DNA of 64,000 nt from the NCBI RefSeq assembly GCF_015864955.1, contig NZ_JADYWE010000002.1, positions 611,935-675,934 of the forward strand, in the 5' to 3' direction. Position numbers and translations under genes: made by a program. Source of the stretch: Salinibacterium sp. NK8237 (GTDB taxonomy: Bacteria; Actinomycetota; Actinomycetes; Actinomycetales; Microbacteriaceae). Positions within the stretch are counted from its first letter, which is position 1; the number at the start of each line of letters is the position of its first letter. This document shows positions 1-8,309 of this stretch, in pieces. Below the pieces are notes generated by a model. The model was not told the DNA's origin, did no database searches, and was given only the letters and a program-made list of their open reading frames with translations.

Positions 1-129
1 GGCGACTCGCAGTGGGATGAACTTCACTCGATCCTGCCCGTGCAAGAAATCCTCGGCGGCTACTACCGTGAGATCGGTGTCACCTTCAACGGTGGCGAAC
101 TCGTAGAGGACCGCTCGAACGCGATCTAA
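1..129 (+). CDS. 3' end of an unidentified gene (partial)
   Basis: An open frame runs from the first base of the window to a TAA stop and gives the last 42 residues of a protein. The upstream part lies outside the window. The tail is mixed hydrophobic and acidic and contains an IGV-TF-NGGEL stretch, but no motif that I can assign to a family. It ends 14 bases before a strong hairpin terminator, which supports it as the real 3' end of a transcription unit. Function unknown. Confidence 0.6.
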   Translation, partial: GDSQWDELHSILPVQEILGGYYREIGVTFNGGELVEDRSNAI

Positions 130-143
130 GTTCCTTCACCGCA

Positions 144-182
144 CAGAAGAGCCCCGCCGAGAACTTCGGCGGGGCTCTTCTG
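144..182 (+). terminator. Strong hairpin terminator
   Basis: A perfect 17-bp stem (arms 144-160 and 166-182) closes a 5-base loop, with GC-rich core gccccgccga. It follows the stop codon of the partial gene directly. The 3' side ends in cttct rather than a long T run, as is common in actinobacteria. Confidence 0.85.
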
Positions 183-259
183 CGCCCCGACGGCTTCGCG
201 ACCCCATCGCCGAGCGGATTATTCCAGCGAGGCCTTTCGTCGTCTGAGAAACTGTTCGC

Positions 260-754
260 ATGACAGCTGAGCGCCTGCGGGCAATGTTGGTGACGGGGAT
301 GTCCGGCGTGGGTAAGTCGACCGTGTTGGCCGCGCTCCGTCAGCGCGGGATCGACACTGTCGATACCGACGAGGGAAACTGGATCGAGGATGTCGACGGT
401 GAGCCCTTGTGGAGCATCCCACGGATGACAGCGCTGCTCGACCGGCCACGCGATCGCCCCCTGGCTGTGCAGGGCACCGTGGCAAATCAGGGCCAGCTCT
501 ATCACCGCTTCGATGCCGTTGTTCTGCTCACCGCACCGCAGGCCGTAATCCTCGAGCGGCTCCGAACCCGAACATCGAATGACTATGGAAAATCTCCTGC
601 CGAGCGTTCGAAAGTCGAGCAGGAAATTCGTGACGTCGAACCCCTGCTGCGCATTGGAGCAACTCACGTGATTGACGCGTCGGCTCCGCTAGTGGAAGTC
701 GTCGAGGCTGTTGAGCGCATCATTCGAGGGCGTGACATCGCACCTGCAGAGTGA
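260..754 (+). CDS. Small P-loop kinase/ATPase
   Basis: A 164-residue protein with a Walker A motif GMSGVGKST at residues 13-21, at the very N-terminus of the core fold, as in shikimate kinase, adenylate kinase and dephospho-CoA kinase relatives. An RLRTRT segment near residue 95 looks like the arginine-rich lid of small-molecule kinases, and the C-terminus (VIDASAPL-VEVV) resembles the closing strand and helix of this fold. The substrate is unknown. It stands alone after a terminator and is convergent with the glutamine-synthetase-like gene. The start at 260 places the P-loop 12 residues in. An ATG at 284 is a possible alternative that would put it almost at residue 5. Confidence is good for the fold and low for any specific reaction. 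Confidence 0.75.
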   Translation: MTAERLRAMLVTGMSGVGKSTVLAALRQRGIDTVDTDEGNWIEDVDGEPLWSIPRMTALLDRPRDRPLAVQGTVANQGQLYHRFDAVVLLTAPQAVILERLRTRTSNDYGKSPAERSKVEQEIRDVEPLLRIGATHVIDASAPLVEVVEAVERIIRGRDIAPAE

Positions 755-822
755 GCGACCGGTGTTAGGCCGGAGCCGACCCACCAACCGAGTCCGCGCC
801 AGAGGCTCCACTCGAGCGGGGC

Positions 823-2169
823 TTAGTAGTCGGCGAAGTACTCGTCGATCTCCCACTGGCTAATATCACGCGTCGTCTTGTCGGCGACAGAGTCTTCGTA
901 GCGCATCACTTCATCGCGCTTCAGCACGCTGAAGACATCAATCACAGTGCTGCCCAGGGTCTCGCGCATCACCGTGTCGGCGTCGAGAGCGTCTAGGGCG
1001 GCGCTGAGGGTCATCGGCAAGATCGGTGCAGACTCGTCCTCGTAGGCCCAACCTGCGACTGCTGCGGGTGCCGTGAGCTTGCGCTTGATGCCATCAAGGC
1101 CAGCAGCCAGAGTGGATGCGATCAGCAGATACGGGTTCGCGGCCGGGTCGCCGAGGCGGACTTCTAGTCGCGTGCCCGCGCCGCGCTCGGGCGGTACCCG
1201 CAGCATTGCGCTGCGGTTGTCGTGGCCCCAGTTGGCGCGGTAGGGGGCCAGAGTGTCCGGGCCGAGGCGCTTGTAGGCGTTGACGGTGGGGTTCGAGAGT
1301 GCTGCGAGTGATCCGGCGTGGGCGAGGATTCCACCGATCATGTGGTTGGCGGTCTCTGAGAGCCCAGCGCCGCCATCCGACATGATGTTGTTGCCGTCAC
1401 TGTCGACGACGGAGAAGTGCAGGTGGAAGCCGCTGCCGCCTTCGTCGTCCCAGGGCTTGCCGACGAAGAGGGCGTGCTTGCCGGTGCGGGCGACGATGTC
1501 GCGCACGGCAGTCTTGAAGAGGAAGGTGCGGTCGGCGGCATCCAGTGCCTCGCTGTGCCAGAGATTGATTTCGTACTGCGAGGGGCTGAATTCGTGGTTG
1601 CCGGCGAAGACGCCGATGTCCATGCCGTCGAGCATGCGCATGAGGTTCAGGAATTGCCCACCGGGGTCGACGTGCTCGCCGGTCGTGTAGACGCGGCCGG
1701 TGCGGCTGAGGCTGCGGCTCCACCCGTTCTCGTCGTCGTGGTTGGCGATGTAGAACTCAAGCTCGGGGCCGACGGTCGGGGTGAGACCGAGGGCGGCATA
1801 TTCTGCGATCACGTTCTGCAGTACCGAACGCGGTGCGACGTCGCTGGTGCTGTGGTCGGGGTTGAACGCATCGCCAATAACGAGGGCAACGCCGGGCTCC
1901 CACGGCATCATCGTGAGCGTGTCGGGGTCGATCTGGGTGAGGAGGTCGGGAAGGCCGGATGACATGATGTCGTTTCCGTCGAGCACGCCGCCGCCCGTGG
2001 TTGTTACCCACACGCCTTGGCAAAATAGCGGAGACTTCGTGCGATGCAATTGGCTGACGAGAAGATCTTTTGAGCGGGTGATTCCCAGCACATCCGGGAA
2101 AATCAGTCGCAGAACATCGATCCCTTTTGCCTGCAAGTCCGCTTGAAGTGCTGCTATGTCGAGAGTCAT
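823..2169 (-). CDS. Glutamine-synthetase-like gamma-glutamyl-amine ligase
   Basis: A 448-residue member of the GS superfamily, close to the 440-470 residues usual for type I GS-like ligases. Visible GS signatures are GPELEFY near residue 130, the ANHEF glutamate-binding region, GSGFHLHFS with the conserved ATP/metal-site His, NAYKRLGPDTLAPYRANWG, and a C-terminal RLGDPAANPYL. I chose ATG 2169 because GGAGG lies just upstream. A longer frame would run through a palindrome. It is divergent from a class I glutamine amidotransferase. That pairing is known in aniline (AtdA1/AtdA2, TdnQ/TdnT) and isopropylamine (IpuC) catabolism, where the GS-like enzyme joins glutamate to an amine. I infer amine gamma-glutamylation rather than ammonia assimilation. 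A polyamine or ethanolamine substrate is the main alternative. Confidence 0.85.
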   Translation of the reverse strand: MTLDIAALQADLQAKGIDVLRLIFPDVLGITRSKDLLVSQLHRTKSPLFCQGVWVTTTGGGVLDGNDIMSSGLPDLLTQIDPDTLTMMPWEPGVALVIGDAFNPDHSTSDVAPRSVLQNVIAEYAALGLTPTVGPELEFYIANHDDENGWSRSLSRTGRVYTTGEHVDPGGQFLNLMRMLDGMDIGVFAGNHEFSPSQYEINLWHSEALDAADRTFLFKTAVRDIVARTGKHALFVGKPWDDEGGSGFHLHFSVVDSDGNNIMSDGGAGLSETANHMIGGILAHAGSLAALSNPTVNAYKRLGPDTLAPYRANWGHDNRSAMLRVPPERGAGTRLEVRLGDPAANPYLLIASTLAAGLDGIKRKLTAPAAVAGWAYEDESAPILPMTLSAALDALDADTVMRETLGSTVIDVFSVLKRDEVMRYEDSVADKTTRDISQWEIDEYFADY

Positions 2170-2186
2170 TCTTCCTCCGAAAAATA

Positions 2187-2208
2187 AATCGTTCGGCACT
2201 GAACGATT
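2187..2208. promoter_or_regulatory. Palindrome in the GS-like/amidotransferase divergent promoter
   Basis: Perfect 8-bp arms aatcgttc and gaacgatt are separated by 6 bases. It lies between the two divergent start codons, 18 bases upstream of the GS-like ATG and about 70 upstream of the amidotransferase ATG, with a GATACT -10-like element on the plus strand at 2214-2219. This is an expected position for an operator that controls both genes. The regulator is unknown. Confidence 0.55.
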
Positions 2209-2279
2209 AGTGCGATACTAAGGCACACAGCGGTGTGGCTGTCTACTCATCGCCAGAAATTAACCCGAAAGGTACACAG

Positions 2280-2987
2280 ATGAGAGCTCTCCTGGTGCAA
2301 CACGATCACGTCACCGCGAGCGGCCCAGTCGGTGATCGACTGCGGGAACGCGGCTTTGCGATCGACGAGATCATGGTCGTCACCGAGCAGAATTTCGATA
2401 ACCCGAACGTTGAATTTGAATTTCCGGATGCGTCGCAGTACGACCTCGTGATTCCGATGGGAGCGCCGTGGGGTGCGTGGGATGACGCGTGCATCGGCCG
2501 GTGGTTGGCCCCAGAGCTCGAGTGGGTCCGCACTATCATCGAGGCGGACATCCCGGTGCTCGGTATTTGTTTCGGAGGCCAGCTGATTGCTCGCGCTCTC
2601 GGTGGCACGGTAGCGCGCGGTCAGAAAGCCGAAATCGGGTGGACAGCGATCTACAGCGACGACACCTCGCTGGTGTCGAATGGCCCCTGGTTCCAGTTTC
2701 ACTACGACCAGTGGACGATGCCCGAGGGCGCCGTTGAGATCGCCCGCAATCCGGTAGCGCCCCAAGCGTTTACCTATGGGCGCAGTCTGGCCGTGCAGTT
2801 CCATCCAGAACTCAACGCCGCGATTCTTGAGGGGTGGCTCGATCAGGGCGGCATCGATGAAGTGACCGCCGATGGTCAAAACGCCGCGGTGATGCTCGAA
2901 CAAACTCGCGCCGAAGAGGCCGTCGCCGGTCAGCGCACGGCCGCACTCGTGGATGCTTTCCTCGACCGCATAGCGAAGCTCGGCTAG
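2280..2987 (+). CDS. Class I glutamine amidotransferase-like hydrolase
   Basis: A 235-residue single-domain GATase1 protein. The nucleophile is C97 in GICFGGQ, and the His-Glu partners are H175 and E177 in QFHPEL, so the catalytic triad is complete. There is no fused synthetase domain, unlike GuaA or CarA. I chose ATG 2280 because GAAAGG precedes it and because the protein then begins with the usual first strand (MRALLVQ). It is divergent from the GS-like ligase with a shared palindrome between them. By analogy with aniline catabolism it may hydrolyse or transfer the gamma-glutamyl group of the ligase product. A general gamma-glutamyl amide hydrolase such as PuuD belongs to a related class and is an alternative role. 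Confidence 0.8.
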   Translation: MRALLVQHDHVTASGPVGDRLRERGFAIDEIMVVTEQNFDNPNVEFEFPDASQYDLVIPMGAPWGAWDDACIGRWLAPELEWVRTIIEADIPVLGICFGGQLIARALGGTVARGQKAEIGWTAIYSDDTSLVSNGPWFQFHYDQWTMPEGAVEIARNPVAPQAFTYGRSLAVQFHPELNAAILEGWLDQGGIDEVTADGQNAAVMLEQTRAEEAVAGQRTAALVDAFLDRIAKLG

Positions 2988-3037
2988 CCAGCGCTCGCCG
3001 GCTGCACTCGCTTGCCGAACATGGCTAGCGAGCGGGC

Positions 3038-3373
3038 CTACTGCGCTTTCACGACCGTGAGCAAAATCACGGAGTCTTCGAGCGCATCCACGGCATGAAT
3101 CTCGGTGGGGATGGGGAGCAGGTCGCCTGGCTTGCCCTCCCATGACTCGTCGGACGATCGTAAAGCGATATGGCCGACGATCACCTGCAGGGTCGCCTCA
3201 CCGGGGCTGGAATGCTCGGAGAGGCCCTCGCCGGCGCGCAGTGCCATCAACGTCTGTCGCAGTTTCGCGTCCCGGCCACCGCAGATCGTCAGCGCGCTTC
3301 GCCCGTTATTCGACGCGACAGCACTCGCTAATTCTGTTGCCGCCAATTCGGTCAAAGAAACAGCTGTGTTCAT
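3038..3373 (-). CDS. Cupin-like small protein
   Basis: A 111-residue protein with a single predicted beta-barrel. GEGLSEHSSPGEATLQVIVGHIALRS resembles cupin motif 1 (one His and one Glu in the right order), and PGDLLPIPTEIHAVDALEDSVILLTVV resembles motif 2 with its conserved His. The family is known for small metal-dependent enzymes, isomerases and ligand sensors, often in catabolic operons. AAAGGGG lies upstream of ATG 3373. It is the last gene of the P450-decarboxylase-cupin operon, 65 bases after the decarboxylase. It could be an auxiliary isomerase or dioxygenase of the pathway, but no reaction can be assigned. Confidence 0.7.
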   Translation of the reverse strand: MNTAVSLTELAATELASAVASNNGRSALTICGGRDAKLRQTLMALRAGEGLSEHSSPGEATLQVIVGHIALRSSDESWEGKPGDLLPIPTEIHAVDALEDSVILLTVVKAQ

Positions 3374-3438
3374 CTCGTCACCCCTTTCGTGCACCGGTCG
3401 GCTTCATCGCCGTGGCCTAAAACTACCTCAGGCGTCTG

Positions 3439-4809
3439 TTATCGCAGCGTTTCTAGCGCTGCCATCACCTTGCTGGTCTCCGTGTCGGGGTTCACAAACG
3501 CGAGCCGCAGCACGCTTTGGCCACGCCACGAGGTCGGAACGCACAGGATGACGCCGTCGTGCGCCGCTTGCTTTGACCACGCCGAATACTGTTCGGCGGT
3601 CCACCCGGTGCGCACGAACAGCAGTACCGAAAGCTCGGGCTCGCGCACGAGTTCGAGATAGTCGGTCGCCTCAATCGCCCGAGCGACTTCACGGGCGGTT
3701 GTCACGGAGGCTTCGATCGCGTCCCGATACTTGTCGGTGCCGTGGGTGGCGAGACTGAACCACAGTGGAAGTCCGCGCACGCGTCGCGAAAGGTGCAGGG
3801 CGAGCTCGCTGGGGTTCCATTCGCTGCGGTCGATGGCATCCAAATAGCTGGCGTGCTGGGAGTGCACGGCGCGAGCCAACTCGGGCTCGCGATACACAAG
3901 TGCACAGCAGTCATAGGGGGCAAAGAGCCACTTATGCGGGTCGACGATAAAGCTGTCAGCCCGTTCAACACCGTCGAAGATGTGGCGGATGCTCGGGGCG
4001 GCTAGCCCCGCACCGCCATAGGCGCCATCGACGTGCATCCATACCCCGAACTCTTCGCAGACGTCAGCGATGTCGGAGAGGTCGTCAACGAGGCCTTCGT
4101 TGGTGGTGCCAGCGGATGCCACCACAGCAAACACGTTCGGTGACTGTTCAAGAACAGCCCGCAGTGCTGCCCCGGTCATGTGGCCGCGGTTATCGATGGG
4201 TACGTCGACCCTGTCAACGTCGAGTGCTTTCGCAGCTGAGTTGATCGACGAGTGGGCGTTGGAGGTATAAGCCAGCTGCCAGCCGCCGGCGGGGCGACCA
4301 CCGCGACGCATCTTGGCGGTTTCCCGCGCCGTCATGAGCGCTGAGAGGTTGCCTGAGGTGCCGCCGGAAACAAACGTGCCGCCAGCGGTCTCCGGCCAGC
4401 CGAGCAGCCCGATGATCCACTGCAGGGCCTGGTTCTCGGCGAAGATCGCGCCAGCACCCGATTCCCAGAGGCCGCCAAAAATATTGGCAGAACTGGTGAC
4501 GAGGTCAAACGCGACTGCTGCGCGAGTGGGCGCGGCCGCGATGTAAGCGAGGTTCAACGGGTCATCTTGAGCACGAGTTGCCGGCTCAAGAATCTCGTCA
4601 AAAATACGCAGTGCTTCTGCGCCGCCAATGCCTTCGGGACGGATCGCTTCGCCAACCTCTGCCGCCAACTCGGCCGCGGGCCGAGCGGTGGACAGGGGGT
4701 CAGTTTTGCGGACCATTCTCTTGGCGGTCCAGTCGAGGGCGAGTTGTACTACTTCAGTCTCGTCGCCCCATACTGCGTGCGGTCTGCCTTGTGGCCGAAC
4801 TTCGCTCAT
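3439..4809 (-). CDS. PLP-dependent group II decarboxylase (aromatic amino acid/tyrosine type)
   Basis: A 456-residue fold-type I PLP enzyme of the group II decarboxylase family. The PLP lysine is K293 in VDPHKWLFAPYDC. The pyridine-nitrogen aspartate is in MHVDGAYGG, and the phosphate-binding region is in SGGTSGNLSAL near residue 145. Family members decarboxylate aromatic L-amino acids, tyrosine, DOPA, glutamate or 2,4-diaminobutyrate. The PHKW-F-P-DC form favours the aromatic/tyrosine branch over glutamate decarboxylase. This is inference. The start lies 21 bases downstream of the P450 stop, so the two are cotranscribed. In context it could generate an amine that the nearby GS-like ligase then glutamylates. 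Some homologues are amine-forming aldehyde synthases instead. Confidence 0.85.
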   Translation of the reverse strand: MSEVRPQGRPHAVWGDETEVVQLALDWTAKRMVRKTDPLSTARPAAELAAEVGEAIRPEGIGGAEALRIFDEILEPATRAQDDPLNLAYIAAAPTRAAVAFDLVTSSANIFGGLWESGAGAIFAENQALQWIIGLLGWPETAGGTFVSGGTSGNLSALMTARETAKMRRGGRPAGGWQLAYTSNAHSSINSAAKALDVDRVDVPIDNRGHMTGAALRAVLEQSPNVFAVVASAGTTNEGLVDDLSDIADVCEEFGVWMHVDGAYGGAGLAAPSIRHIFDGVERADSFIVDPHKWLFAPYDCCALVYREPELARAVHSQHASYLDAIDRSEWNPSELALHLSRRVRGLPLWFSLATHGTDKYRDAIEASVTTAREVARAIEATDYLELVREPELSVLLFVRTGWTAEQYSAWSKQAAHDGVILCVPTSWRGQSVLRLAFVNPDTETSKVMAALETLR

Positions 4810-4830
4810 GCAACTACCTCGCTCATGTGC

Positions 4831-6075
4831 CTACTTTGCTAGTTCGACGCTTACCGGGAGTCGTTTGATTCCGTTGATGAAATTGCTGCGCAGTCGATCA
4901 GGTTCGCCGAGTTTCGTCATTCCGGAGATTCGGGGCAGCAGGTCCTCGAACATAATACGGATCTCTAGGCGTGCCAGAGAGTTTCCGAGGCACATGTGCG
5001 GGCCACCGCGACCGAAGGCCATGTGTTCGTTGGGGTTGCGGGTGACATCCATCGTGTAGGGGTTCTCGAACACTTCGGGGTCGCGGTTGCCAGCAGCGAA
5101 CCACGTGACGACCTTCTGGCCCTCTTTGATGGCTTGACCGTTGATCTCGGTGTCCTTCGTCGCGGTGCGACGGAAGTGATACACGGGGCTAGCCATGCGC
5201 AGGAACTCTTCGACGGCCCACGGGATTAGCTCGGGCTTTTCTTGCAATAGCTCCAGCTGGTCGGGGTTATCCATGAGGTAGTTCATGGAGTGCGTGATGG
5301 TGTGGCGGGTTGTCTCGTTGCCGGCAACCACGAGCAGCAAGAAGTAGCTGTTGAAGTCGCGCTCGCTGAGTGCTTTGCCATCCATTGGCGTCTGGTTGAC
5401 GAGGCGCGACACGAGGTCGGTGCCATCTTTGCCGCGGCGCTCGTTGGCTAGGGCGTTGCCATATTCGAAGACTTCGAGTGCCGCAGGGGAGCGGAACGGC
5501 AAGAGCCGGTACTGCTCGCTCTCGGCGGAGGTGGCCAACACATCAGCGTGCTCCGGATCGTCGTTGCCGATCATCCGGTTGCCCCAGTCGATGAGCTTGT
5601 AGATGTCTGTATCGGGCACGTCAAGCATTTTGGCGAGCACGCGGATGGGGAAGTCAGCGGCGACCTGGTCGACAAATTCGAATTCTTTGTTCGCGAATGC
5701 CGCATCAAGAGTGCTGGCGGTGAGACCGCGGAGGAAGGTCTCGTAGCCGGCGACAGCCCGAGGCGTGAATTCGCCCTGCATGAGACGGCGAAGCGCGCGA
5801 TGACGAACACCATCGGTCTCGAGCATCGACTTGCGAGCCTCAATTTGGTCGGCATCGAGTTCTTCGAGGTTGACGGTTCCGCGTTCGCTGGAGAATGTTT
5901 CGGTGTCTCGCAGCACGGAAACGATGTCGTGGTAGCGCGTGAGTGACCAGAAGCCGTGGTTGGGTGCCGGTTCTTCTGACCAGTGCACGGGTGCCTCTGC
6001 TCGAAGCTTGTCGAACACGGTCCAGGGTGTGCCGTTCTCGAACAGATCTAGGTCTGCCAGGGTGACGTTCGCCAT
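4831..6075 (-). CDS. Cytochrome P450 monooxygenase
   Basis: A 414-residue soluble bacterial P450 with no membrane anchor. The I-helix oxygen-activation motif AGNETT is at residues 251-256, an E-R pair lies in the K-helix region (AVEEFLRMASP), and the heme-binding loop FGRGGPHMCLGNSLARLE has its thiolate ligand at C362. The form is that of CYP125/CYP142-like class I enzymes, which take electrons from a small ferredoxin. A matching 3Fe-4S ferredoxin and its reductase are encoded at 10.1-11.5 kb. ATG 6075 is 15 bases from GGAGG. A TTG at 6084 has ideal 6-base spacing and may be the true start. It is first in an operon with the decarboxylase and cupin, and divergent from the MarR regulator. It may hydroxylate or demethylate an aromatic amine. 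The substrate is unknown. Confidence 0.93.
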   Translation of the reverse strand: MANVTLADLDLFENGTPWTVFDKLRAEAPVHWSEEPAPNHGFWSLTRYHDIVSVLRDTETFSSERGTVNLEELDADQIEARKSMLETDGVRHRALRRLMQGEFTPRAVAGYETFLRGLTASTLDAAFANKEFEFVDQVAADFPIRVLAKMLDVPDTDIYKLIDWGNRMIGNDDPEHADVLATSAESEQYRLLPFRSPAALEVFEYGNALANERRGKDGTDLVSRLVNQTPMDGKALSERDFNSYFLLLVVAGNETTRHTITHSMNYLMDNPDQLELLQEKPELIPWAVEEFLRMASPVYHFRRTATKDTEINGQAIKEGQKVVTWFAAGNRDPEVFENPYTMDVTRNPNEHMAFGRGGPHMCLGNSLARLEIRIMFEDLLPRISGMTKLGEPDRLRSNFINGIKRLPVSVELAK

Positions 6076-6100
6076 TGAAGTCAACTCAATCCTCCGTGGG

Positions 6101-6118
6101 TTGTTTGGATACAAACAA
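6101..6118. promoter_or_regulatory. Palindrome upstream of the P450 operon (candidate MarR site)
   Basis: Perfect 7-bp arms ttgtttg and caaacaa with spacer gata, located in the divergent region between the P450 operon and the marR gene. Size and position fit a MarR-family dimer site. It lies just upstream of the P450 GGAGG element, so binding would block transcription of the operon or its early elongation. Confidence 0.55.
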
Positions 6119-6222
6119 TATGCCACACCGGCACGATTCTGCGAACGATGCGCATAAAAACTTTCTGAACGCCGGGGGTTAGATAGAGTAACCGCAGCTA
6201 AACGCGAGCGAGGGGACCCTCC

Positions 6223-6723
6223 GTGGCCGGACCACACACACTGACTGAGACTGAACGCCAAGTGCAGGCGAAGGTCGGCGGCTTGCCGCTCGACTACTCC
6301 GCTATGGCGGTTGCCTCGAACCTCTTTCGCGCCGCTAATGCCGTGCGCAATCACTTTGAGCGCACCGTGCTTTCTGAGCACAACCTGTCGTGGACGGCCT
6401 TCGTGGTGCTGTGGGTCACCTGGATTTGGGAGCCCATCGAGACGCGCCAGATCGCACTCGAGGGCGGCTTCTCCAAGGCCACTCTCACGGGAGTGCTCAC
6501 CACGTTGGAGGGTCGCGGTTGGCTTGTTCGGGAGCGGAGCGCCACCGACGGCCGCCTCGTGGTGGTGAACCTCACCGACCGTGGTCGCGAGCTCATGGTT
6601 GAGCTCTTTCCTGCCTTCAACCTCCAAGAGCAGGCCGTCACTGGCCCTGTCGATCCCAGCAAGCGCGAAGAGCTGGCCGAGATGCTGCGCGTGATCACCG
6701 CGGGCGTGGAGCCCAAAAACTAG
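6223..6723 (+). CDS. MarR-family transcriptional regulator
   Basis: A 166-residue MarR-type winged helix protein. The recognition region is GGFSKATLTGVLTTLEGRGWLVR (about residues 84-106), followed by the wing ERSATDGRLVVVNLTDRG, which is the D-x-R-x4-L-T pattern of the family. The start is a GTG preceded by GAGGGG. It sits between the P450 operon (divergent) and the aldehyde-dehydrogenase operon (same strand, 120 bases downstream), with palindromes in both intergenic regions. I infer that it is the ligand-responsive repressor of both arms, with a phenolic or aromatic-acid inducer being typical for the family. Confidence 0.92.
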   Translation: MAGPHTLTETERQVQAKVGGLPLDYSAMAVASNLFRAANAVRNHFERTVLSEHNLSWTAFVVLWVTWIWEPIETRQIALEGGFSKATLTGVLTTLEGRGWLVRERSATDGRLVVVNLTDRGRELMVELFPAFNLQEQAVTGPVDPSKREELAEMLRVITAGVEPKN

Positions 6724-6761
6724 CCAACCCAGATTTTTTGGTGGTCGGTTCCCCCTAACGC

Positions 6762-6830
6762 TTGTTTGGGGTCGAATCACTCGCTAAGGTAAGTCATTAG
6801 CATCCGAATGACTTAACGGCGAGCGATTCG
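6762..6830 (+). promoter_or_regulatory. Promoter with nested palindromic operator for the ring-cleavage operon
   Basis: A -35 element TTGTTT (6762-6767) and a -10 element TAAGGT (6785-6790) are separated by exactly 17 bases. Two nested inverted repeats overlap them. The outer pair is cgaatcactcgc (6773-6784) with gcgagcgattcg (6819-6830), one mismatch. The inner pair is taagtcatt (6790-6798) with aatgactta (6807-6815), perfect. The centres of symmetry are within one base of each other. This is where a MarR dimer or pair of dimers would block RNA polymerase. The aldehyde dehydrogenase ATG follows at 6844. Confidence 0.7.
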
Positions 6831-6843
6831 AGACGGGAACACT

Positions 6844-8307
6844 ATGACCAACGTTCAAGTAGCAGGAGTGACCGTCGATACGCGGCACTTCATCAACGGA
6901 GAGCGCGTCGCCTCCGCCGACACCTTCACCAACGTGTCACCCATCGATGCCAGCTCCCTCGGAGAAATCTCCCGCGGAGGCCAGCGCGAAGTCGACATGG
7001 CTGTCGCCGCAGCCCGTGCAGCATTCCCCGGATGGGCTGCCACCAGCCCGAAAGACCGTGCAGCAATCCTTCATAAGATCGCCGACCTCGTCGAAGAGCG
7101 CGTCAGCGACCTCGCCAACGTCGAAACGATGGACAACGGTGCGCTCCTGCGCAGCCACCTGCGCGGCGTCATGCCGCGAGTGGCCCACAACTTTAGGTTC
7201 TTCGCTGACTACCTTGTGAACGACCTCGGGCATCCCGACTTCGAAACTCGTGGCCACAACAACCACGTCTCGTGGGATCCCTCGGGAGTTGCTGCGCTTA
7301 TCACGCCGTGGAACGCACCCCTCATGCTCGCCACCTGGAAGATTGCTCCGGCGCTCGCGGCAGGCGACACAGTCGTACTGAAGCCGGCCGAATGGACGCC
7401 GCTCACTGCATCCCTTCTCGCGGATATCACCGTTGAAGCTGGCCTTCCCGCTGGAGTTTTCAACGTGGTGCAGGGCTACGGAAAAGAAGCGGGTGCCTCG
7501 CTCGTGGAGCACCCCGACCTCAGCCGCATCTCGTTCACCGGTTCAGTGCCGACCGCAAAGTCGATCGCTCGCGCCGCAGCCGACAACCTCACCCCGTGCA
7601 GCTTTGAGCTCGGTGGCAAGAGCCCGTGCATTGTTATGGAAGACGCCGACCTCGAACTCGCCGCAACCCTCGCCGTTGAGCAGTACGACAACGCCGGTCA
7701 GGTCTGTCTCTCGGGCACACGCATCCTCGTTCACGAAAATATTGCGGATGCCTTTGCCGCAGCATTCCAAGCGAAGGTCGAGACCCTGCGTCAGGGTGAC
7801 CCTCGCGACCTCGAGACCGACATCGGGCCGCAGGTTCACCGTGTGCACTTCGAGCGGATCAAGGGATTCGTCGATCGTGCCAAGGAGGGCGGAGCAGACA
7901 TCCTCTTCGGCGGTGGACCGAACGCTGAGCTCGGCGGCCTCTACTTCACGCCCACGCTCGTCAAGAACCCTGCGCTTGGAAGCGAGATTGTTACTCAGGA
8001 GGTCTTCGGGCCGGTGCTGACAATGCAAACCTTCACGACCGACGAAGAACTCGTCGCGATGGCCAACGGAACCGAATTCGGCCTCGCCGCCATCCTCGTC
8101 GCAGGCAACCGCGAGCACGCCGACGTGATCACCAAGCAGCTTGTCGCCGGCACAATTTGGGTCAACTGCTTCTTCGTGCGCGACTTGCGCGCACCGTTCG
8201 GTGGCTCCAAGAAGTCGGGTGTTGGCCGTGAGGGCGGCACTTGGTCGTTTGATTTCTACGCAGATGTTAAGAACACGGTGTTCGCACCTAACGGATGGAA
8301 GGAATAG
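6844..8307 (+). CDS. Aldehyde dehydrogenase (HpaE/hydroxymuconic-semialdehyde type)
   Basis: A 487-residue NAD(P)-dependent aldehyde dehydrogenase of normal family length. The general base is E255 in FELGGKSP and the nucleophile is C288 in NAGQVCLSGTRI. The cofactor region holds TPWNAPLMLATWKIAPALAAG and FTGSV. Similarity in style and the company of an extradiol dioxygenase and an FAH-family enzyme suggest 5-carboxymethyl-2-hydroxymuconate semialdehyde dehydrogenase (HpaE) or a close relative. It oxidises the ring-cleavage semialdehyde to the diacid. It is first gene of an operon, two bases before the dioxygenase, and is preceded by a promoter with a nested palindrome. Generic phenylacetaldehyde dehydrogenase is an alternative. 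Confidence 0.9.
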   Translation: MTNVQVAGVTVDTRHFINGERVASADTFTNVSPIDASSLGEISRGGQREVDMAVAAARAAFPGWAATSPKDRAAILHKIADLVEERVSDLANVETMDNGALLRSHLRGVMPRVAHNFRFFADYLVNDLGHPDFETRGHNNHVSWDPSGVAALITPWNAPLMLATWKIAPALAAGDTVVLKPAEWTPLTASLLADITVEAGLPAGVFNVVQGYGKEAGASLVEHPDLSRISFTGSVPTAKSIARAAADNLTPCSFELGGKSPCIVMEDADLELAATLAVEQYDNAGQVCLSGTRILVHENIADAFAAAFQAKVETLRQGDPRDLETDIGPQVHRVHFERIKGFVDRAKEGGADILFGGGPNAELGGLYFTPTLVKNPALGSEIVTQEVFGPVLTMQTFTTDEELVAMANGTEFGLAAILVAGNREHADVITKQLVAGTIWVNCFFVRDLRAPFGGSKKSGVGREGGTWSFDFYADVKNTVFAPNGWKE

Positions 8308-8309
8308 TC

